DNA of 64,000 bases from an uncultured Saprospiraceae bacterium (lineage in GTDB: Bacteria > Bacteroidota > Bacteroidia > Chitinophagales > Saprospiraceae), in the NCBI GenBank assembly GCA_937959275.1, contig CALGLU010000013.1:1-64000 (forward strand). Direction: 5' to 3'. The translations under genes were made by a program, and so were the position numbers. The notes below the pieces were generated by a model, which worked only from the letters and a program-made list of their open reading frames with translations, did no database searches and was not told the DNA's origin. Shown here in pieces: positions 1-8,614 of the stretch (the first letter of the stretch is position 1; each line of letters starts with the position of its first letter).

Positions 1-117
1 AAAGGTAAATATTTGCAGAATTATTTAAATGAATTTTGCTATAAACTAAACAGGAGGTACTTTGGACCTAAATTATTCGATAGGGTAATTATTGCGACAG
101 CTAAATCATACTGGTAA
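1..117 (+). mobile_element. C-terminal remnant of an IS1595-like transposase, truncated by the window start
   Basis: Frame 1 from base 1 reads KGKYLQNYLNEFCYKLNRRYFGPKLFDRVIIATAKSYW*, resembling the 'YLNEFCYRxNRR...LFDRLL' C-terminus of IS1595-family transposases (recognised from memory). Confidence 0.72.
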
Positions 118-479
118 GATTGCGGGGACTCATAATAATTATTTTGATCATAGTTTGTCTTTTCTTATTTAAGAGGCGTAATTGACTCCGTCTTAATATA
201 CAACTTTTCTTCTTATTAGTGTCTCAGTAACCCAGTCTAATGGCTTAGAATTTCTACCTGCCTGATATGTAGCTTTATAATTAACCTTATCACTTAACTA
301 TTATTTGTTCTACTAGGTTTAATTAGTATTTATTCTTTGAGAGAAACCCAAAGACAATTTATTATATGATAATTTAATTAGGATCAGTCTATTTTAAAAG
401 CATTATATGTAAGGACAGTTGGCGTCTATTTGTTGTAATCAATATTAGAATTAATTATTTAACCTCAAATATATTTACA

Positions 480-980
480 ATGAAAAATATACTTAGCATT
501 ATTTATTTATGTGCATTTTCTATTCTCCTTCTTTGCTCTTGCCAACAAGAATTTGTATCGGACGACAACATTCAAGTTGAAGAGGAACTAATTGAAAATG
601 AAAAAAAAGGACTTGGCTTTTGTCAGCTTAATTGCATATTGCCAATAGGCTATCCAGCCCTCCTGTCAAGTAGTACGATTATAGAATCTTCAACATTATT
701 TAGTTGTGGTAATTGGGTTGTTGATCCTTCATCAAAATTTGATAAGTGCGGAAAAGTAGTTGTTCGCATTTATGATGACTCTTGTGAAGAAATTGACTCA
801 TTTCAAGTCTCGCCTGGTTCAACATTTACACTTAATGCATTAGATTATCCAACAAGCTATTGCAGTGTAATGGTTGTCGTCATTGAAAATAGTTGCGGCA
901 CTGCTAAAAAATGTATTTACAATGGGTATGCACCTGGGCCAATTATAAAGGGCAATCCCATAGGATGTGTCGGGTGCTAA
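480..980 (+). CDS. hypothetical Cys-rich lipoprotein
   Basis: Lipobox-like N-terminus (FSILLLCSCQQ); intact ORF followed by a terminator hairpin. Confidence 0.65.
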   Translation: MKNILSIIYLCAFSILLLCSCQQEFVSDDNIQVEEELIENEKKGLGFCQLNCILPIGYPALLSSSTIIESSTLFSCGNWVVDPSSKFDKCGKVVVRIYDDSCEEIDSFQVSPGSTFTLNALDYPTSYCSVMVVVIENSCGTAKKCIYNGYAPGPIIKGNPIGCVGC

Positions 981-1034
981 TAGTTGATAATGATTTCATC
1001 CACCATAAGAATCTAACACCAATTTGTATTTAAG

Positions 1035-1063
1035 GAGCAGGCAGCCATGTCTGCTCTTTTTTG
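1035..1063 (+). terminator. Rho-independent terminator after the 480-980 gene
   Basis: GAGCAG...CTGCTC stem followed by TTTTTT. Confidence 0.7.
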
Positions 1064-1170
1064 TCAATATGCATATATCTATCTATTTAATTTCTTTTTC
1101 TGGTCTCTCTTTCTTTATATTTTCTACTAACAAATTTTGTATACATAAGATATCTATGTATATTCGATAT

Positions 1171-1497
1171 ATGAACTCTAAATTATTCAGAGGAACACTG
1201 GATACCATTATTCTGACAATGCTTCGAGACAATGGTAAGATGTACGGCTATGAGATTACTAAATCAGTCAAAGAGAAAACCAATGGCGAATTCAAGATTA
1301 CCGAAGGTTCTTTATATCCCGCATTACACAAATTAGAACGCAAAGGCTATCTCGAGATTCATCTATTGAAGGTCGATAATCGGATGCGTAAATACTATTC
1401 ATTGTCAAAAAAAGGCAATAAAGCAGTCAAAGAGGAAATCACAGAAATACAATCATTTATCCATAGTTTATCACTAATCGTCAATCCTAATACTTAA
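1171..1497 (+). CDS. PadR family transcriptional regulator
   Basis: MNSKLFRGTLDTIILTMLRDNGKMYGYEITKSVKEKTNGEFKITEGSLYPALHKLERKGYL is a classic PadR winged helix; the internal ATG at 1171 is a better start than 1024. Confidence 0.9.
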   Translation: MNSKLFRGTLDTIILTMLRDNGKMYGYEITKSVKEKTNGEFKITEGSLYPALHKLERKGYLEIHLLKVDNRMRKYYSLSKKGNKAVKEEITEIQSFIHSLSLIVNPNT

Positions 1498-1503
1498 AAA
1501 TTT

Positions 1504-2205
1504 ATGAGTACTGAATTAGCTGTCACAAAAGATGTAGATCACATAATTAATTGCTTAAATATTGAACAATATGATCTGCGCATAGAAGTTAAAGATCACC
1601 TGATGTGCCTTATTCATGACAAACTTGATATTGATGATTCCTTGAGTTACAAAGAAGCCATCCAATCTTCTCGATTTGAAATTACTCAACTTATCCATCA
1701 AGTCAAAGCTACAATAGCAGATCAAAAAAGGGATGATTTGACCAAGATTGTCTTTGATGTATTTAAGGCGGATTCTTTATTTGTTTGCTTTAGTTTGGCA
1801 GCACTGGTTTTCTTTTTTTATAAGAGTGTGCACTTTTTATGGGTTCCTGATTTTGAAATTGTCTTTTTTATATCACTCTTTACTTTCGTAAGATTAAGAT
1901 GGTTGTTACGCAAGAAAAAAGTAAATGTTAGTTATTCTAATTTGATTCTTAAGCGATACTCATTTATACCCATATTGTCTGCTTTAGGCTTTATGCTAAT
2001 TTCATTAATTACCACGAAAGCATTGTATGCTTCATTCGAGAATTTGAATATTGATTTCCTGTTATCTATACCAATTTCTTTAGGATCTATAGCGGGTGGT
2101 ATGTTTCTTAAAATGCTCTTAGATGCGAGCATTAAGATTCCTGATATGATTAATAATCAAAGCCAAATAGATAATGCCCTTAGAGAGATTGGTTACGCTG
2201 TATAG
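1504..2205 (+). CDS. hypothetical membrane protein (HAAS-like partner of PadR)
   Basis: Starts 6 nt after the PadR stop; helical N-terminus plus several hydrophobic segments. Confidence 0.7.
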   Translation: MSTELAVTKDVDHIINCLNIEQYDLRIEVKDHLMCLIHDKLDIDDSLSYKEAIQSSRFEITQLIHQVKATIADQKRDDLTKIVFDVFKADSLFVCFSLAALVFFFYKSVHFLWVPDFEIVFFISLFTFVRLRWLLRKKKVNVSYSNLILKRYSFIPILSALGFMLISLITTKALYASFENLNIDFLLSIPISLGSIAGGMFLKMLLDASIKIPDMINNQSQIDNALREIGYAV

Positions 2206-2347
2206 TTCGCAGTCTTTGCTTTTAGTGCCTGAATGACGAATTACATTTTGGTTAGATTTCATGAAAGTTCAATATGGTTTACAGAGACTATGAACGACTG
2301 AGAATGTTTTTACATGTATATTCTTATTTTACAGCATAATCCAAATT

Positions 2348-3121
2348 ATGAAATCTCTGTATTACAGCATTGTTCTTGTAGTGTTTCTTTTTGCCTGCAA
2401 ACAACAAGCAATTCAAGTTGTAGATTCGACAATCCAAACTAGGACCTACCCAGAAGCCATGCAAAGTATCTTTAAGGCGCATGGTGGCTTAGCAACTTGG
2501 CGTGCGCACAAAGCAATGTCATATGAAATTGAGAAGGGAGAACAAAACGAAAGACAATTCATAGACTTACACGACCGGAGAGAACGAATCGAAGCCTCTA
2601 ATGTAACAATGGGCTATGATGGGTCTAACTTCTGGATGGAAGCTGATACCTCCTATAAAGGCAACCCTATCTTTTATAAGAACCTCATGTTTTATTTCTA
2701 TGCGATGCCATTTGTCTTAGCAGATGATGGCATACAATATCATGAAGCAGAGCCTTTACGTTTTGATGGTATTAGCTATCCAGGATTTAGGATTAGCTAC
2801 GGAGATGGAGTAGGAGTGAGTCCAGAGGATGAGTACTTTATTCATTATAATCCTGAGACTTATCAAATGGAATGGCTAGGCTACACAGTCACATTCTACT
2901 CCAAAGAAAAGTCAAAATCCATCAAATGGATTAGATATGACGATTGGATAACCATCCAAAACCTTGTATTGCCAAACACATTAGCTTGGTATACTACAGA
3001 AGATAACCTGCCTATAGAGTTAAGAAATAGGCGCGTATTTAAAAATGTTAGACTGAATAAGGAGCCATTCGAAGATTCGATGTTTAGTAAAACTGCTAAT
3101 GCGGAAATTGTAATTGAGTAA
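2348..3121 (+). CDS. hypothetical lipoprotein, DUF6503-like
   Basis: Lipobox FLFACKQ; sequence style of the family (AMQSIFKAHGGLATWRAHKAMSYEIEKG...). Confidence 0.7.
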   Translation: MKSLYYSIVLVVFLFACKQQAIQVVDSTIQTRTYPEAMQSIFKAHGGLATWRAHKAMSYEIEKGEQNERQFIDLHDRRERIEASNVTMGYDGSNFWMEADTSYKGNPIFYKNLMFYFYAMPFVLADDGIQYHEAEPLRFDGISYPGFRISYGDGVGVSPEDEYFIHYNPETYQMEWLGYTVTFYSKEKSKSIKWIRYDDWITIQNLVLPNTLAWYTTEDNLPIELRNRRVFKNVRLNKEPFEDSMFSKTANAEIVIE

Positions 3122-3416
3122 GGAGCTGTTTATTGACTTTAAGACGCAGTACGCAACTCACACATTCACTAAAGAATCACCAGTGAAAACGCCTATTTAT
3201 AATGGATAGGTGCAATTAGGTATTCAGATCTTCTTGTATTGTAGTCTATTTGTAAAAGGCAATAAACAAATATCATAATGTCTAAACTTATTAACCTATG
3301 TTAATTACAGGGTCTAACTAATTGATAATCAATAAGATATATTCTTTCATGTCGGTGAAAACTGTAGTGCTTTTGTAGGTTCTTGTAGATATTTTGATCC
3401 TGACTACATTGTAGGG

Positions 3417-3449
3417 CTTGACTGCTAGTTGGTTTCTGTACTATATTTG
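3417..3449 (+). promoter_or_regulatory. Bacteroidota-type promoter (CTTG-N21-TATATTTG)
   Basis: Near match to TTTG/N19-21/TAnnTTTG upstream of the small ORFs. Confidence 0.4.
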
Positions 3450-3511
3450 TAGTGTCATTACAACTTCTGCGGGCGTCATTTTAAAATTAAATAACTAATA
3501 ATAATTTTAAG

Positions 3512-3619
3512 ATGAATAATTCACAAACAATCTCACTAGAAAACATAATCGAAAAAATTCAAGTTTGCGGCATCTTCGCAATGGGTATCTTTTTTATTGT
3601 TTCACAAACATTTGGATAG
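3512..3619 (+). CDS. small 35-aa hydrophobic peptide
   Basis: MNNSQTISLENIIEKIQVCGIFAMGIFFIVSQTFG*; lies between a promoter-like motif and a strong terminator. Confidence 0.4.
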   Translation: MNNSQTISLENIIEKIQVCGIFAMGIFFIVSQTFG

Positions 3620-3670
3620 TCGATATTCTTAGCTTCTAAATAAGTCCTAAGTATCAGAACATAAAACGAA

Positions 3671-3742
3671 ATGAACAACTGTAAGATCAAAAACACCCTT
3701 TTAACTGCACCCCTTCAAAACCGATATTTTTCCTTCTATTAA
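3671..3742 (+). CDS. small 23-aa peptide
   Basis: MNNCKIKNTLLTAPLQNRYFSFY*; ends 12 nt before a strong terminator hairpin. Confidence 0.25.
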   Translation: MNNCKIKNTLLTAPLQNRYFSFY

Positions 3743-3754
3743 CTAACTAGTTTC

Positions 3755-3796
3755 AGAATCTATATCCGATTTTCAGGATATAGATTCTGATTTTCT
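3755..3796 (+). terminator. Terminator hairpin
   Basis: AGAATCTATATCC / GGATATAGATTCT, 13-bp perfect stem with 8-nt loop, followed by GATTTTCTT. Confidence 0.75.
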
Positions 3797-4050
3797 TCCA
3801 ACTCCAATACTCCTAAACCACAGCTTCTAGCTTCAATAATCCCAACATCCTGAATTCAACGCAGGGATTTTGATGCTTTCGAATGTTTACTTATTGCCAC
3901 AGCAAGGACATTTGATATGATTAGGGATCAATTGTAGGCGACATGTTGACTATTTGTAGGTGTACATATTACTATTTACTTTAATGTATTATACTTATAA
4001 GTCATATATATTTCTATCTTTACCATATACTTTAAATAGTAGATACTATT

Positions 4051-4398
4051 ATGACTCTGAAGGTAATTTTTGCGACATTAATTATGGCTTGTTCACTCTC
4101 CTTGAGTGCTCAGCTACAGTTTAGTCCAGAAAAGTCAATAGAGCTAAGAAGTTCAAAAGGACAAACTCCCAAATTATCTATCTATCCAAACCCGACTTCA
4201 GATTTTTTTGCTGTCAAATCGGATGCTGGAATATCCAAAATTGTTGTTTACAACTGGATTGGAAAACAGCTTGAGTCCTATGCTCACTACAAGGATAGAC
4301 TCTACAATGTCGAAGATTTTGATAAAGGCATTTACATCGTCAGACTCTTTGATAAAGAAAATAAGCTCATTAAAGTGCTTCGTCTCCACCGAAATTAA
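4051..4398 (+). CDS. short secreted protein made almost entirely of a T9SS type A sorting domain
   Basis: Signal peptide plus LSIYPNPTSDFFAVKSD...GIYIVRLFDKENKLIKVLRLHRN. Confidence 0.8.
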   Translation: MTLKVIFATLIMACSLSLSAQLQFSPEKSIELRSSKGQTPKLSIYPNPTSDFFAVKSDAGISKIVVYNWIGKQLESYAHYKDRLYNVEDFDKGIYIVRLFDKENKLIKVLRLHRN

Positions 4399-4708
4399 AT
4401 TTAATTATACCTTAAGGTTGGTTTAATTTACTCTTTGTCTTCACTACCATTTTGCTGAATATTGGATTCACAGGTATCATTTACTTTTGACTATTACCTC
4501 CTGAAATAAAAGTAGTGCAACAGTCGACGCTGTATAAAGCAAGCTCTTCTAACGTTCACTGAATCCCCTGTATGCCAAGGCTAAGCAAAGGTCAATGCAA
4601 AGGGTGATATGTTATGATTTATCATGAGTTAGTTTTGGACTCTTGCTAAATAAGTTTTCTATTTTTGGAATCTTTAATTGAATCGTAAAAGATTTACATA
4701 ATCATTTC

Positions 4709-5788
4709 ATGATTTACATTGCAGGAATAAGTATAGCTCTCTTTACCTCAGCACTTTTGCTTTTAAAAAAAGACAAGTCAACAGCTGATTATTTCTTGCT
4801 TCTATGGATGCTACTTAATGTGGGGCATTTAGGATTTCATTATTTGAATTTTGTAGGGACTCTGTTTGATTATCCTCAAATTTTGGGGATACAATTGCCT
4901 TTTCCATTATTTCAAGGAGTCGCTTTGTACTTTTATGTTTCCTCAGTAACAAATCAATCGCCCCAACGGAATTGGCATTATTTGTTGCACTTAATTCCTG
5001 CCATTCTAGCCTACCTTTATATGATTAGTTTTTTCACCTTACCTGCAGCAGAAAAAATAGAAATATTCAAACAAAAGGGTGGGGAAGATTATGCTCTGTT
5101 TATGTCGATTTTACAAATCGCTGTATTTGTATCAGGCTTTATTTACGTGGTCTGGTGTAGTTGGCTTCTGATACAACACAAAAAGAATATTACCTCTCAA
5201 TTTTCAGATATTGAAGATATTAGTTTGTCTTGGTTGCAATTTCTCGTTTATGGATTAGGCATTGTCTGGTGTTTTGTCATATTTACTCAGAGTGATGTGA
5301 TCATATATCAAGCCGTGGCGGTTTTTGTGATATTGATTGGTTTTTTTGGCGTACAACAGAAAAACATTTTTAATAAAGTTGAGCAGAGGTTTAAAGAGCC
5401 CCAGGAAATTAAAGTAAAAGAGAAATATCTCAGTTCAGGTTTGTCAGAAGAGAATTCTGATAAACAGTATGAAAAATTAACTCAATTGATGGAGCAAGAT
5501 CAATTGTATAAAAATGCAAATCTCTCTTTGCGTGATTTAGCTAAGGAACTAAATCTACACCCCAATTACCTTTCTCAGATTATAAATGAGAAAGGTGGTG
5601 TTTCGTTCTACGATTATATTAATACCTACAGGGTTGAAGAGTTTAAAAAGCTTATTGAGATCCCAGAGAATAAAAAGTTCACCCTTATGTCCTTGGCCTT
5701 AGATTGTGGCTTCAATTCTAAGTCATCCTTTAATCGGAATTTTAAAAAAATAACGGGTCAGATACCTTCTCAATTCGTCAAAAGGTAG
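4709..5788 (+). CDS. AraC family transcriptional regulator with N-terminal transmembrane domain
   Basis: C-terminal HTH_18 (LSLRDLAKELNLHPNYLSQIINEKGGVSFYDYINTYRVEEF...); N-terminal hydrophobic helices. Confidence 0.9.
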   Translation: MIYIAGISIALFTSALLLLKKDKSTADYFLLLWMLLNVGHLGFHYLNFVGTLFDYPQILGIQLPFPLFQGVALYFYVSSVTNQSPQRNWHYLLHLIPAILAYLYMISFFTLPAAEKIEIFKQKGGEDYALFMSILQIAVFVSGFIYVVWCSWLLIQHKKNITSQFSDIEDISLSWLQFLVYGLGIVWCFVIFTQSDVIIYQAVAVFVILIGFFGVQQKNIFNKVEQRFKEPQEIKVKEKYLSSGLSEENSDKQYEKLTQLMEQDQLYKNANLSLRDLAKELNLHPNYLSQIINEKGGVSFYDYINTYRVEEFKKLIEIPENKKFTLMSLALDCGFNSKSSFNRNFKKITGQIPSQFVKR

Positions 5789-5858
5789 TTTCTGTATGAT
5801 TCTGCATCGATTTCTATTTGACTCCAAAAACCTTTATGTATTGGGTTTCATAGACTCA

Positions 5859-5921
5859 TATTGTAAGTTGACACCCTTGATTTAGCATGTGCTAGTGCCA
5901 TATTGAAGGCTGACACGCTTG
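5859..5921. promoter_or_regulatory. 22-nt imperfect direct repeat pair, candidate operator
   Basis: ATATTGTAAGTTGACACCCTTG (5859) and ATATTGAAGGCTGACACGCTTG (5900), 18/22 identical, 41 nt apart. Confidence 0.4.
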
Positions 5922-5970
5922 CTATCACTTTCAGCTCTAAGTTTACATCATCGTTTAATTTATAAAATTA

Positions 5971-6948
5971 ATGGAAATGAGAAATGTAATACTTAGCCTT
6001 ATCTGTATATCATTGATGTCTTCTTGTGGAGATACGTATAACACGAGCGATGTAGGGCTCTTGGTTCCACCGACTGTGATGGAGGATGCTTCGCTATCGG
6101 CAATAGATATTAATGGTGTTAGACTACATTCTGAAGCGTTTGGAAAATCTTCAGATCCCTTGATTTTGGTCATACATGGAGGTCCTGGAGCTGACTATCG
6201 TAGCCAACTAAATTTTATTGATTTAGTGACAGACAATTATTATGTCGCTTTTTATGATCAAAGAGGATCGGGATTATCTCAGCGATTGGATGCTGAGGCA
6301 TATTCAAGTGTACAGGGCTACATCGATGAATTAGCCGGAGTCATCAATTACTACAAGCAAGATGAAAACCAACAAGTCATTCTTGCTGGACATTCTTGGG
6401 GTGCCATGTTGGCCACTGCATATATAAATCAAAATCCCAATGCTGTAGACGGCATGATTCTAGCTGAACCTGGTGGATTTACTTGGCAAGAAACCGAAGC
6501 TTACATTTCAAGATCGCGTCAATTAAAGTTATTTGATGAAAGCACGAATGATTTTGTTTACCAAGATCAGTTCATAACTGGAGATGATCATAATACATTG
6601 GATTACAAGTTTGCTTTGTCCTTAGCTGGAGATGTTCAGACAGGCGATACTTCTATTCCATCATTTTGGAGATATGGCGCCGTTTGTTCTAACGCTTCCA
6701 TAAAGCTTACCATTGATAATCCTGAGCAATTAGACTTCACTAAAGACATAAAGCTCCACGACCAAAAAATACTTTTTGCTTATAGCGAATTAAATGAAGC
6801 GTATGGAAAGGAGCATGCTGAACTGTTAGCCAGCTCACTGAAGAATGTGGAGCTGGTAGAAATAGAAAACTGTGGCCATGAAATTCCAGAGTTCGGGTGG
6901 GATAATTTCTATCCAATTGTTAAAGCCTATTTAAATGAAATATTGTAA
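5971..6948 (+). CDS. alpha/beta hydrolase, proline iminopeptidase-like, lipoprotein
   Basis: HGGPGADYRSQ, GHSWGAMLA and FYDQRGSG motifs; lipobox LMSSCG. Confidence 0.88.
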   Translation: MEMRNVILSLICISLMSSCGDTYNTSDVGLLVPPTVMEDASLSAIDINGVRLHSEAFGKSSDPLILVIHGGPGADYRSQLNFIDLVTDNYYVAFYDQRGSGLSQRLDAEAYSSVQGYIDELAGVINYYKQDENQQVILAGHSWGAMLATAYINQNPNAVDGMILAEPGGFTWQETEAYISRSRQLKLFDESTNDFVYQDQFITGDDHNTLDYKFALSLAGDVQTGDTSIPSFWRYGAVCSNASIKLTIDNPEQLDFTKDIKLHDQKILFAYSELNEAYGKEHAELLASSLKNVELVEIENCGHEIPEFGWDNFYPIVKAYLNEIL

Positions 6949-6989
6949 TTGAAATCAAGTAAACGTATTAAGGCATTAAAAAAGTAAAA

Positions 6990-7649
6990 ATGAAAGTTAG
7001 AATCTTAACCGCAATCATGTTTTTTGTAGCAGTAAGCTTTATCTCAGCTCAAAGTTTGAATTGGAATAGCATAGAAAAAGCGAATAGCTCTCAAGTGTAT
7101 CTTAATTTTGGATTTGATTTTGGAATGACAACTCAGCTTGGCTTTGCGCTTAAGTTGAAGGCGAAAAAGCCTATTTTGTTAGTATCAGATATTTCTGTGC
7201 CAATGGGGAATGAACTGAATGACTACAAGTTTAGATTGGGAGCGCAAATGCAAGTTCTTAGTTTCAAATCTTTGAAAACCTCAATACAGTATATGAGTAT
7301 CCTTAGGAGATATGAGACCAACTTAGTTAGACAAATAGGGATCGGTCAAATGCTTTCTATGACAACAGGCATTCATAAAGAAGGATGGTCTGTAGCTTTT
7401 GAATTGGCTTATGATGCTTCAGTGGCAAGCCATTTAAAACATACGGATGAGTTGCGTAACATGTATTCAAATATTCAAGATGCATGGTATCGTAACACTG
7501 GAGGGCAATGGCAGATTGGGTTTCAAGCAAGTAAGAAGATAGGGAGAATCGAGCTGAATATAAGAGCAGGTGCAATCGATGCAAGAGGGGAAGATGTGGA
7601 TGCTTTGTTGCCTGCTTATGCGGGATTAGGGGCTGTGGTTTGGCTTTAG
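6990..7649 (+). CDS. hypothetical exported protein
   Basis: N-terminal signal peptide; alternating beta-type composition. Confidence 0.6.
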   Translation: MKVRILTAIMFFVAVSFISAQSLNWNSIEKANSSQVYLNFGFDFGMTTQLGFALKLKAKKPILLVSDISVPMGNELNDYKFRLGAQMQVLSFKSLKTSIQYMSILRRYETNLVRQIGIGQMLSMTTGIHKEGWSVAFELAYDASVASHLKHTDELRNMYSNIQDAWYRNTGGQWQIGFQASKKIGRIELNIRAGAIDARGEDVDALLPAYAGLGAVVWL

Positions 7650-7686
7650 AGGCAAACCGCATCCTTAATTTCCTTGATTCCAATAT

Positions 7687-7741
7687 CACGACATCATCAG
7701 ATCAGCACATCCGCAATTCATCGAATCTGCACATCATCAAA
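7687..7741 (-). repeat. C-poor degenerate octamer repeat after queD
   Basis: Minus strand after the stop: TTTGATG ATGTGCAG ATTCGATG AATTGCGG ATGTGCTG ATCTGATG ATGTCGTG. Confidence 0.6.
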
Positions 7742-8149
7742 TCAAGCAGGATACTGAACATAATTCCGAGGCGTCTCGTATAAGGTAATTTGAACTTCTT
7801 TGTCCTCATCGATTACGTCTGATAAAATCTGATGAATCAAATAACAGAAATTTTCAGTTGACGGGATAACATCCTTAAAGTAGGGGATATCTAGATTCAA
7901 GTTCTTGTGATCGAATACATGTTCAACATGTTTTTTGATAATATCACTTAACACCTTTAAATCCATCAAATAACCAGATTCTTCATCGACCTCACCTGTG
8001 ACCTTGACGATCAATTCATAATTGTGACCATGATAATTCGAATTGTTACATAGTCCATAAACCTCTTCATTCTTTTCGTCTGACCAGTGCGGATTATGTA
8101 AGCGATGGGCGGCGTTAAAATGTGCTTTTCTGAATATAGCTACTCTCAT
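7742..8149 (-). CDS. queD: 6-carboxytetrahydropterin synthase
   Basis: FRKAHFNAAHRLHNPHWS, CNNSNYHGHNYELIVKVTGEVD; PTPS/QueD metal-binding His motifs. Confidence 0.93.
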   Translation of the reverse strand: MRVAIFRKAHFNAAHRLHNPHWSDEKNEEVYGLCNNSNYHGHNYELIVKVTGEVDEESGYLMDLKVLSDIIKKHVEHVFDHKNLNLDIPYFKDVIPSTENFCYLIHQILSDVIDEDKEVQITLYETPRNYVQYPA

Positions 8150-8614
8150 AACACAAAGATAAATGAAAATCTCAGTCAGTGGCTACTTCATTCAGCCTTG
8201 AAAAAAAGTAAAGTGGAATACTTCACCTGATATATTGACTTGAGATGATAACGGATACTCGGCGCTTTCAACCTCGAATCAATTTGATTGGATTTCATGG
8301 GTATGCCTCTTATGCTGAAAACATCGGAGATCCAATTTTAATTCTTTCAAGTACGGATTCCGTTTCATCTTCAGATTAGCAGCTAAATGAAAGATAATGT
8401 CAATTATTTTCAATTATTTTCTGTTAAAATTTTTCAAGAATGCTGCCGATCATTCCTAGCCTTTTGGTTTCTGAAAATAAATAAATTGCTGTTTTACATA
8501 TAATAGAAATAACATATATAAATATTTTGTTATATTTACATCACAGATATTCAACTTAGAACCTATTAGAAGAATATCTATGTATAATTTAGTTTAATAT
8601 TTATAACCAATCTG

